The notes below the pieces were generated by a model. The model saw nothing but the letters and a program-made list of their open reading frames with translations, was not told the origin of the DNA and made no database searches. The position numbers and the translations under genes are program-made. Below are positions 1 through 5,360 of a stretch of 5,372 bases of DNA, one piece after another (position 1 is the stretch's first letter; every line of letters starts with the position of its first letter). Source of the DNA: CAVPGH01 sp046726955 (GTDB lineage: Bacteria > Acidobacteriota > Vicinamibacteria > Fen-336); NCBI GenBank assembly GCA_046726955.1, contig JBKPBQ010000268.1, positions 1 to 5,372 of the forward strand. Reading direction: 5' to 3'.

Positions 1-425
1 ACGTAGGCGGGGTCGGGCACGGCGCCCCACGCCATCACGCGATCGAGCCGGGCGATCGCGGCGAGATCGCACGGTCGCGCGCCGAAGAACGCGCGGCGCG
101 GAGGAGCCGCCTCGGGCTCGGGCGCTCCGTCCGCTCCGAGCCGCCAGAGCGTGAGGCGCTCCGGGTGGAGGTAGCGCTTCCACGAGTGCGGACCGAGGCG
201 AGCGGCGAACGTCCGAGGGCCGGCGTCCCTCTCGAGGCGGTAGCGGGCCGGCGCCTGCTCGTCGCGCCAGCCGACGGGCAGCCGCGACGCACTCTCCAAT
301 TCGTCCAGGACGATCGCGCCGTCGCGCACGGTCGGACCGACGACGGTGAAGCCGCGCTCGCGCAGCGCGGCGAAGAGGCTGTCGAGGTCTGCGGAGTCGA
401 GGACGACGGGAGGAGTGCGCGTCAC
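1..425 (-). CDS. 4Fe-4S dicluster protein, sulfhydrogenase beta (HydB)/AsrA-like, N-terminal part only
   Basis: This is the 5' portion (141 full codons) of a gene that continues past the left edge. The translation contains GPTVRDGAIVLDEL (residues 30-43), LPVGWRDEQAPARYRL (49-64), GPHSWKRYLHPERL (78-91) and GARPCDLAAI (115-124, Cys119). This succession is typical of the N-terminal domain of the sulfhydrogenase subunit beta / anaerobic sulfite reductase subunit A family. Known members are cytoplasmic electron-transfer subunits that carry two [4Fe-4S] clusters near the C-terminus and work with an NAD(P)H-linked flavoprotein and often a [NiFe]-hydrogenase. The cluster-binding cysteines would lie outside this window, so they cannot be checked. 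I chose GTG at 425-423 because GGGA lies 7 nt upstream on the minus strand. An in-frame GTG at 440-438 would add five residues. The gene is transcribed divergently from the cytochrome c gene. The family call is fairly secure. The partner enzyme is inferred and unseen. Confidence 0.85.
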   Translation of the reverse strand, partial: MTRTPPVVLDSADLDSLFAALRERGFTVVGPTVRDGAIVLDELESASRLPVGWRDEQAPARYRLERDAGPRTFAARLGPHSWKRYLHPERLTLWRLGADGAPEPEAAPPRRAFFGARPCDLAAIARLDRVMAWGAVPDPAY

Positions 426-699
426 CTGAGGTTCCCGCACGAAAGCGAGAACAATCCCCGTGCCACCGGGCGACGAAATCGGTCGGCCGCCAAGTCTCTC
501 GCGCGCGGCGGCTTCGCCGGAGCGGTGGCGCGGCGGGGAAGCGTGTCGCGCGCAAGGCTCGCGGGCCGACGCAGGATCTGCGCGCGGGGCGCCACGAGTG
601 AGGCGCGAAACAGCGTCTTATCCAGGAGATACGAACCGGCTTCTGTGGCTCGTCCCTTGCAGCCGTCCGGGCAGACGTCGAGACCGCCGAGGTGTAACG
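426..699. other. Divergent intergenic region, no gene supported
   Basis: This stretch separates the minus-strand iron-sulfur gene from the plus-strand cytochrome c gene, so promoters for both should lie here. The plus-strand frame of the cytochrome gene stays open upstream to an ATG at 460, but that extension is arginine/glycine/serine-rich low-complexity translation with no domain, as expected from GC-rich non-coding DNA. I see no convincing -35/-10 pair. AT-richer patches near 617-635 (around CTTATCC and GATACGAA) and near 440-458 are the likeliest places for promoter elements. No tRNA, riboswitch or repeat was recognised. Confidence 0.5.
689..693 (+). promoter_or_regulatory. Ribosome binding site deciding the cytochrome c start
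   Basis: GAGGT at 689-693 is a strong match to the anti-Shine-Dalgarno sequence. It sits 6 nt before ATG 700 and 9 nt before ATG 703. It selects these starts over the upstream in-frame ATG at 460. The nine bases CGCCGAGGT (685-693) recur just before the start of the molybdopterin fusion gene at 2868-2876. Confidence 0.75.
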
Positions 700-1152
700 A
701 TGATGACCCTGCTCAGGCGTTATCCGGCTTCCGCCGGCCTCCTCGTCGGAGGCCTGGTCGCCGCGGCCTTCGGCGCGTTCGTCTCCTCGGCAGGAGCTCC
801 GGGGGCGCCAACCGCTCCCGACAAGGAGACGATCGCCAAGGGCGGAACGACCTACGAGCGGTACTGCGTGTCCTGCCACGGCAAGACCGCGCGGGGCGAC
901 GGTCCGCTCGCGAAGGAGCTGCGCGTGCCCGTCCCCGACCTCACTCTGCTCACGAAGCGCGCCGGCGGGACGTACCCGGCGGCTCGCGTGTTCACGGTCA
1001 TCTCCAAGGGCAGCGAGGTGAGGGCGCACGGGACCGACGACATGCCGGCGTGGGGGACGGCCTTCAACCGCACCGAGGGGACGGAGACGAGCGTCGACGA
1101 CGCGATCCGCAGCCTCGTGGCGTACCTGGGATCCGTGCAGCGCGGCCTGTAG
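700..1152 (+). CDS. Monoheme class I cytochrome c, membrane-anchored or secreted
   Basis: This 150-residue protein carries electrons outside the cytoplasmic membrane. Residues 1-33 form a signal sequence or anchor: MMTLLRR is followed by a hydrophobic stretch (about 12-33), with SSAGA as a possible cleavage site. A single heme c attachment motif, CVSCH, is at 56-60, followed by GKTARGDGPLA as in small cytochromes c of the c6/cbb3-subunit type. The distal axial ligand is probably Met115 in GTDDMPAWG (111-119), followed by a C-terminal helix at about 132-145. Length and motif order fit a complete one-domain cytochrome c. I chose the ATG pair at 700/703 because of the GAGGT upstream and because the signal sequence begins there. 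The stop is 7 nt before the aminotransferase start, so the two are probably co-transcribed. The redox partner is unknown. The cytochrome b/molybdopterin fusion downstream is a candidate. Confidence 0.93.
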   Translation: MMTLLRRYPASAGLLVGGLVAAAFGAFVSSAGAPGAPTAPDKETIAKGGTTYERYCVSCHGKTARGDGPLAKELRVPVPDLTLLTKRAGGTYPAARVFTVISKGSEVRAHGTDDMPAWGTAFNRTEGTETSVDDAIRSLVAYLGSVQRGL

Positions 1153-1159
1153 GCCGCCC

Positions 1160-2437
1160 ATGACCCTTCTCGAGACGGAGGCCCACCCCAGCGCGACCCT
1201 CCCCCTGACCACCCTCTGGGCGGAGCGGTTCGCGCAGCGCACGCAGCGAATGACGAGCTCGATCCTGCGCGAGCTCCTCAAGGTCACGGAGAAGCCGGAC
1301 GTCATCTCGTTCGCGGGAGGGCTGCCGGCCCCCGAGGTCTTTCCCCGCGCGGAGATCGCGGCTGCCTGCGATCGCGTGCTGAAGGAGCACGGCTCGGCCG
1401 CCCTCCAGTACGGCAGCACCGAGGGCTTCCTGCCGTTGCGCGAGCTCCTCGTCCGCCACATGGCCCGCTACGGCATCGAGGTCACGCCCGACAACGTGCT
1501 CATCACGTCGGGGTCGCAGCAGGGCCTCGACCTCGTGGGCCGGCTCTTCGTGAACCCGGGCGACCGCGTTCTCACGGAGGCCCCAACGTACCTCGGCGCG
1601 CTGCAGGCCTGGACGGGTTGCCAGCCCGAGTACCTCTGCGTCCCTGTCGACGACGAGGGTCTCGACGTCGGTCGGCTCGAAGGGGAGCTGCGCGCGGGGC
1701 CGAAGTTCCTGTACGTCCTGCCGAACTTCCAGAACCCGAGGGGCGTGACGCTCTCCCTGAGGCGGCGCAAGCGCCTCGTGGAGCTCGCCAACCACTACGG
1801 CGTGCCCATCGTCGAGGACGATCCCTACGGCCAGCTCCGCTACGAGGGCGATCACCTCCCGCCTCTGGTCAGCCTGGACGCCGAGTACCACGGCTCCGCG
1901 GGCGGCCGCGCGTTCACGGGCAACGTCCTCTACCTGGGCACGCTCTCCAAGACGCTCGCGCCGGGGCTGCGCGTGGGCTGGATCGTGGCCCCCGAGGTCG
2001 TCATCCATCGGCTCGTGCAGGTGAAGCAGGGCGCCGATCTGCACACGAGCACTTTCTGCCAGATGGTCGCCCACGAAGTCGCGCGGCAGGGGTTCCTCGA
2101 CCGCCACGTCCGCGACGTGCGCCAGGTCTACGGAGAGCGGCGCGACGCGATGCTCGCCGCCCTCGCCCGGCACTTCCCGAAGGGCGTCACCTGGACACGC
2201 CCCGAGGGCGGCCTCTTCCTCTGGGTAACGCTCCCGCCCCCTCTCGTGAGCGCGCCGCTCTTCGACGCGGCGCTGCGGGAGAGGGTGGCCTTCGTGCCCG
2301 GAGCCTCGTTCTTCCCGCGAGGCGGGGGTGAGCGAACGCTGCGCTTGAACTTCTCCTACTGCGCGCCCGCCGTCATCGAGGAGGGGATCGCGAGGCTCGG
2401 CGCGGTCCTTCAGCGGCAGCGCGAGGCGAGGGCGTGA
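1160..2437 (+). CDS. PLP-dependent aminotransferase, class I/II, LysN-like
   Basis: This 425-residue cytoplasmic enzyme transfers an amino group between an amino acid and a 2-oxo acid using pyridoxal phosphate. Visible landmarks are SFAGGLPAPEVFP (50-62), LQYGSTEGFLPLRE (82-95), the cofactor loop TSGSQQGLDLV (116-126), PNFQNPRG (188-195, with the Asn-Pro pair), VEDDPYGQLRY (218-228, Asp and Tyr contacting PLP), the Schiff-base lysine Lys264 in GTLSKTLAPGLRVGW, KQGADLHT (289-296), and Arg395 in TLRLNFS for the substrate carboxylate. This pattern and length match the 2-aminoadipate aminotransferase (LysN) and MocR-like catalytic-domain group, without a GntR DNA-binding domain. From memory of Thermus LysN, its substrate-contacting Ser20 and Arg23 correspond to Ser34 and Arg37 here. 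The true substrate could still be aromatic, branched-chain or 2-aminoadipate. ATG 1160 has no clear ribosome binding site, so translation may be coupled to the cytochrome c gene. A start at Met31 (1250) would remove family-conserved residues. Confidence 0.93.
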   Translation: MTLLETEAHPSATLPLTTLWAERFAQRTQRMTSSILRELLKVTEKPDVISFAGGLPAPEVFPRAEIAAACDRVLKEHGSAALQYGSTEGFLPLRELLVRHMARYGIEVTPDNVLITSGSQQGLDLVGRLFVNPGDRVLTEAPTYLGALQAWTGCQPEYLCVPVDDEGLDVGRLEGELRAGPKFLYVLPNFQNPRGVTLSLRRRKRLVELANHYGVPIVEDDPYGQLRYEGDHLPPLVSLDAEYHGSAGGRAFTGNVLYLGTLSKTLAPGLRVGWIVAPEVVIHRLVQVKQGADLHTSTFCQMVAHEVARQGFLDRHVRDVRQVYGERRDAMLAALARHFPKGVTWTRPEGGLFLWVTLPPPLVSAPLFDAALRERVAFVPGASFFPRGGGERTLRLNFSYCAPAVIEEGIARLGAVLQRQREARA

Positions 2438-2838
2438 GGCTTCTCGCCCGGGCGGGCGCGGCCTGGCTCCTCCTTCTCGCCGTGATGATGGTCAACGGGA
2501 CCTTCCGCGTGCTCGTGCTCCAGCCCCGACTCGGCGAGGACGCGGCCCGCCAGGCGGCGTGCGTGACCGGGATCGCGCTGATCCTCGGCACGACCGCCTT
2601 CCTGCACCCCTGGCTGGGTCCGGTCGGGACCGGAGGACTCATCGCGGTCGGGCTCTTCTGGCTCGTGCTCACGGTCGCCTTCGAGTTCCTCTTCGGCCAC
2701 TACGTGGCGGGAATGACCTTCGAGTCCCTGGCCGCGGAGTACGACCTCGCGCGGGGCCGCCTGTGGCCGCTCGTGCTCCTCGTGGTGCTCGTCGCGCCGA
2801 CGATCACGAGCCGGGTGCGCGGAGGAGCCGCGCGCTAG
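2434..2838 (+). CDS. Small four-helix membrane protein of unknown function
   Basis: This 134-residue protein has four predicted membrane helices, at about 6-22, 41-58, 66-88 and 108-124. I do not recognise an assigned function. Its most distinctive pieces are MVNGTFRVLVL (19-29), TGIALI (45-50), FEFLFGHYVAG (83-93, with acidic and His residues inside or beside helix 3) and YDLARGRLWPL (103-113). Similar short proteins with NGTxR and RGRLWPLVL patterns look familiar as conserved uncharacterised membrane proteins, but I can name no family. The GTG start at 2434 overlaps the aminotransferase stop in GTGA, and GAGG lies a few bases upstream, so translational coupling is likely. The protein ends 42 nt before the molybdopterin fusion gene. 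The polar and acidic residues around helix 3 could suggest a cofactor, ion or lipid role, but that is speculation. Confidence 0.8.
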   Translation: MRLLARAGAAWLLLLAVMMVNGTFRVLVLQPRLGEDAARQAACVTGIALILGTTAFLHPWLGPVGTGGLIAVGLFWLVLTVAFEFLFGHYVAGMTFESLAAEYDLARGRLWPLVLLVVLVAPTITSRVRGGAAR

Positions 2839-2855
2839 GCGCCTGCCGGCGGCCG

Positions 2856-2864
2856 TGCTAGCCT
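2856..2864 (+). promoter_or_regulatory. Possible extended -10 promoter element of the fusion gene
   Basis: TGCTAGCCT matches the extended -10 pattern TG-N-TANNNT. Transcription would start near 2871, leaving a leader of about 10 nt that still contains GAGGT. No -35 hexamer is visible at the expected distance (around 2836-2841). The element lies in the 42-nt gap between two same-strand genes, so it would be a promoter internal to a longer operon. Confidence 0.35.
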
Positions 2865-2875
2865 CGGCGCCGAGG
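2862..2875. repeat. 14-nt perfect palindrome overlapping the ribosome binding site
   Basis: CCTCGGCGCCGAGG is its own reverse complement. It covers the GAGG of the Shine-Dalgarno sequence (2872-2875) for the gene starting at 2881. As RNA it could fold into a 5-bp stem with a GCGC loop that hides the ribosome binding site. As DNA it could be an operator just downstream of the candidate -10 element. Palindromes of this length are not rare in DNA this rich in GC. Confidence 0.5.
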
Positions 2876-2880
2876 TTTCC

Positions 2881-4332
2881 ATGCAAGCTGAAGCCACTGC
2901 CGGCGCGCGCCGGCACTCCGCACTGGTCCGGGCCACCCACTGGACGAGCGCCCTCAGCTTCCTTGTTCTCGTCCTGAGCGGGATCACGATCCTCCTTGCG
3001 CATCCGCGACTCTACTGGGGCGAGGCGGGAGGCGTGGGAGGGCCGGCGCTCGTCGAGCTGCCCCTGCCCTTCGTGCTCGACGTCCCCATCCGCGGACCCG
3101 GCCGCTACCTGCACTTTCTCGCCGCGTGGGTCTCGGTCGCGACCGGCCTCGTGTACGTCGTGGCCGGTCTCCTGTCGCGTCACTTCCGCCGGAACCTGCT
3201 GCCGGCGCGGGGAACGCTCACGCTGAGCGAGATCGGACGCGTCGTCCGCGGTCACCTGCGGCGCGAGCGATCGAGCGAGGCGGATCTTGCGAGCTACAAC
3301 GTCCTCCAGCGCACGAGCTACACCGCGGTCGTCTTCGTCTTGTTCCCGCTCATGATCTGGACCGGGCTCGGGATGTCCCCGGCTGCGGTCTCCGTCTTCC
3401 CGTTTCTGGCGACGGCGTGGGGCGGCCAGCAGACGGCGCGGACCGTCCATTTCCTCGCGGCGGGAGCACTCGTCCTCTTCCTCCTCGTGCACGTGGCGAT
3501 GGTCGCGATCACCGGCTTCCGCCATCGCATGCGGGCGATGGTCACGGGACACGGGCCGGGAGAGGGCGTGGCCGGCGCAGGCTTCACACGGCGAGCCGTG
3601 ATCAAGACGGGGCTGGGCGCTGTCGCCGGCGTGGGAGTGTTCGGGGCCGGGTGGCGGCTTCTCGATCGCTGCGGCCTCGTTCCCGCAAACCGCCGCGGGA
3701 TCTACGGCCTCAGCGAGACACTCACCTATGCCGGGCAGCGGCTCCTCACGCGGCTTCCCTCGATGGCGCGCGAGTTCGACCGCAGCCAGATCTCGACGGT
3801 CGTCCCGGTGAACGGGAAGGCGCCGAAGACGGAGCCGTACCAGCGGCTGATGGCAGGAGGGTTCGCGGACTGGCGGCTCGTGATCGATGGCCTGGTGGAC
3901 CGCCCCGGGTCCCTTTCCCTGGCCGAGCTCAAGTCCTTTCCGTCCCGCAGCCAGATCATCCACCAGGCCTGCGAAGAGGGCTGGTCCTTCATCGCGGAGT
4001 GGACGGGCGTGCCGCTCTCGTTCGTGCTGGAGCGAGCGGGCATCCGTCCCGAGGCGCGGTACGTCTTCTTCTTCACGTTCGACGAGTGGTGGGACAGCAT
4101 CGACATGGAGGACGCGCTCCATCCGCAGACGGTGCTCGCGTACGGCATGAACGGGACGGACATTCCCCTCGACCACGGCGCGCCGCTCCGCCTCAAGGTC
4201 GCCCGCCAGCTCGGCTACAAGAGCCTGAAGTACCTCTCGCGCATCACGGTGACGGACACCGCGGTCGGCATCGGCGATGGCCTGGGCTCCGGGTCGCCGT
4301 CGGCAGGGTATTCCTGGTACGCGGGAATCTGA
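2881..4332 (+). CDS. Cytochrome b membrane domain fused to a YedY/sulfite-oxidase-fold molybdopterin oxidoreductase domain
   Basis: This 483-residue protein joins two enzymes' worth of modules. Residues 10-215 form a four-helix cytochrome b like the membrane subunits of hydrogenases and thiosulfate reductases. Helices are at about 21-41, 76-98, 146-165 and 186-212. Probable heme ligands are His20 (RATHW), His78, His190 and His204, enough for two hemes b. The Arg-rich loop 99-145 marks the cytoplasmic side. Residues 236-242 (TRRAVIK) form a Tat-type twin-arginine motif, followed by a hydrophobic stretch at 243-257, probably a fifth helix. Residues 325-460 are the molybdenum cofactor domain. 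Cys364 in HQACEEGWS is the expected Mo ligand, equivalent to Cys102 of E. coli MsrP. It is followed by WTGVPL, HPQTVLAYGMNG, HGAPLRLKV and LGYKSLKYL. The C-terminal Ig-like dimerisation domain of true sulfite oxidases is absent. Electrons probably flow between membrane quinone and a substrate outside the membrane. That substrate is unknown. ATG 2881 follows GAGGT by 4 nt. Confidence 0.92.
   Translation: MQAEATAGARRHSALVRATHWTSALSFLVLVLSGITILLAHPRLYWGEAGGVGGPALVELPLPFVLDVPIRGPGRYLHFLAAWVSVATGLVYVVAGLLSRHFRRNLLPARGTLTLSEIGRVVRGHLRRERSSEADLASYNVLQRTSYTAVVFVLFPLMIWTGLGMSPAAVSVFPFLATAWGGQQTARTVHFLAAGALVLFLLVHVAMVAITGFRHRMRAMVTGHGPGEGVAGAGFTRRAVIKTGLGAVAGVGVFGAGWRLLDRCGLVPANRRGIYGLSETLTYAGQRLLTRLPSMAREFDRSQISTVVPVNGKAPKTEPYQRLMAGGFADWRLVIDGLVDRPGSLSLAELKSFPSRSQIIHQACEEGWSFIAEWTGVPLSFVLERAGIRPEARYVFFFTFDEWWDSIDMEDALHPQTVLAYGMNGTDIPLDHGAPLRLKVARQLGYKSLKYLSRITVTDTAVGIGDGLGSGSPSAGYSWYAGI
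2898..2915. repeat. 18-nt perfect palindrome just inside the fusion gene
   Basis: TGCCGGCGCGCGCCGGCA spans codons 6-12 of the fusion gene and can form a 7-bp GC-rich stem with a GCGC loop in the mRNA, beginning 17 nt after the A of the start codon. The left arm TGCCGGC also occurs upstream at 2844-2850, so the right arm (2909-2915) has two possible pairing partners. A role in initiation or as an operator is possible but unproven. The underlying peptide is poorly conserved N-terminal sequence. Confidence 0.5.
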
Positions 4333-5309
4333 TGCGAAGGTCGCTCGCTCTCCTGCTTGCCGTGGCGGCTCCCGTCTCCGCGAGAGCGGAGCCGCCGCCG
4401 CCCTCGACCTTCTCGATCGTCGCTGCCGATCCTGCTGCGGGAGAGGTGGGGGTGGCGGTGGCGAGCCGGTTCTTTTCCGTGGGCAGCGTCGTGCCGTGGG
4501 TTCGGGCCGGCGCGGGGGCCGTCGCCACCCAGGCCAACGCGAATACGACCTACGGCGCCCGCGGCCTCGACCTCCTCGGCGCCGGACTCGCCCCGGACGA
4601 GGTCGTCTCCGTGCTGACTCGCGGCGATGCCGGCCGCGAGTCGCGCCAGATCGGCGTCGTCGCCGCCGACGGTCGGTCCGCCACGTACAGCGGGCCCGGC
4701 TGCAACGCGTGGGCGGGAGGACGGCGCGGCCCGAGCTACGCCGTGCAGGGGAACATCCTCACCGGAGAGCCGGTGGTCGCGGCGATGGAGAAGGGCTTTC
4801 TCGACAGCGCCGGGCAGCCGCTCGCCCTCCGTCTCGTGGCCGCGCTCCGAGCCGGTGAGGTGGCGGGCGGCGACAGCCGCGGCAAGCAGTCGGCGGCGCT
4901 CCTCGTGGCGCGCGAGAAGGGCGGGTACAACGGCTTCACGGACCGCGCCATCGACGTACGCGTCGACGACAGTCCCGATCCCCTCCCCGAGCTCGCCCGG
5001 CTCGCCGACCTCGCCATCGTGAACGACCTCTGGAACCGGGGCTGGACGGCGTTTACCGAGAAGCGCTACCCGGACGCGCTGCGCTTCCAGACGGAGACGG
5101 CCCGCCGCGCCGAGAAGGCGCCGATCTTCCCGGAGGTCCTCTACGACCTCGCGGTGATCCAGGTCGCGAACGGGCAGGCCGATGCCGGATTGGAGACGTT
5201 GAAGCGGGCGGTCGCCCTGAACCCGAAGCTCGCTCATCAAGCGCGCGTGGACAAGGACCTCGACGGCGTGCGCGCGCGCGTCGAGGCGGTGCTTCCGAAG
5301 GAGCGCTAG
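4332..5309 (+). CDS. Secreted DUF1028 (Ntn-hydrolase-like) protein with TPR-like C-terminal region
   Basis: This is a 325-residue protein. Residues 1-19 are a Sec signal peptide (MRRSLALLLAVAAPVSARA) with ARA before the likely cleavage site. Residues 25-213 match DUF1028, a family related by fold to Ntn-hydrolases but of unsettled function. Landmarks are STFSIVAADPAAGEVGVAVAS (25-45), GAVATQANAN (62-71), YGARGLDLL (74-82), GPGCNAWAG (121-129), YAVQGNILTG (136-145), GGDSRGKQSAALL (179-191) and VDDSPDPLPEL (211-221). Residues 235-320 are helical with a TPR-like pattern (WNRGWTAFTEKRYPDAL, then LYDLAVIQVANGQADAGLETLKRAVALNP), suggesting a partner-binding surface. The start ATG shares one base with the preceding stop (TGATG, 4330-4334), so translation is coupled to the molybdopterin fusion. 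Only a weak GGGA lies upstream. An exported hydrolase or processing role is the natural guess, but no substrate is known. Confidence 0.92.
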   Translation: MRRSLALLLAVAAPVSARAEPPPPSTFSIVAADPAAGEVGVAVASRFFSVGSVVPWVRAGAGAVATQANANTTYGARGLDLLGAGLAPDEVVSVLTRGDAGRESRQIGVVAADGRSATYSGPGCNAWAGGRRGPSYAVQGNILTGEPVVAAMEKGFLDSAGQPLALRLVAALRAGEVAGGDSRGKQSAALLVAREKGGYNGFTDRAIDVRVDDSPDPLPELARLADLAIVNDLWNRGWTAFTEKRYPDALRFQTETARRAEKAPIFPEVLYDLAVIQVANGQADAGLETLKRAVALNPKLAHQARVDKDLDGVRARVEAVLPKER

Positions 5310-5360
5310 CCCCGCAGCCGCTGATCGTCCGCGGGCAGGCCTGGGATAGCATCTGCGCCC
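5310..5360. other. Short gap after the DUF1028 gene, possible promoter at its right end
   Basis: No clear rho-independent terminator is present. CCCGC (5311-5315) and GCGGG (5331-5335) can pair across a 15-nt loop, but no T-run follows. TAGCAT at 5347-5352 resembles a -10 hexamer placed 8 nt before an ATG at 5361, a spacing that would give a nearly leaderless transcript. No convincing -35 is seen. Confidence 0.3.

Noticed and set aside
460..699. N-terminal extension of the cytochrome c gene to ATG 460
   Set aside because: The added 80 residues are low-complexity and would bury the signal sequence. A strong GAGGT sits just before ATG 700.
165..1163. 332-residue plus-strand open frame
   Set aside because: It runs antisense to the clear HydB-like gene and then out of frame through the cytochrome c gene. 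It is Arg/Gly/Ser/Ala-rich with no domain.
1064..2173. 369-residue minus-strand open frame
   Set aside because: It is antisense to the aminotransferase, whose motifs are all intact on the plus strand. It is a by-product of G/C third positions.
2410..4176. 588-residue minus-strand open frame
   Set aside because: Its composition is rich in His, Arg, Glu and Asp with no fold signature. It is antisense to two well-supported membrane protein genes.
3126..4331. 400-residue in-frame extension upstream of the DUF1028 gene
   Set aside because: It overlaps the molybdopterin fusion out of frame and is Arg/Gly/Pro-rich. The signal peptide begins at ATG 4332.
5311..5335. Possible terminator hairpin after the DUF1028 gene
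   Set aside because: It has only a 5-bp stem across a 15-nt loop and no T-run. It is too weak to call.
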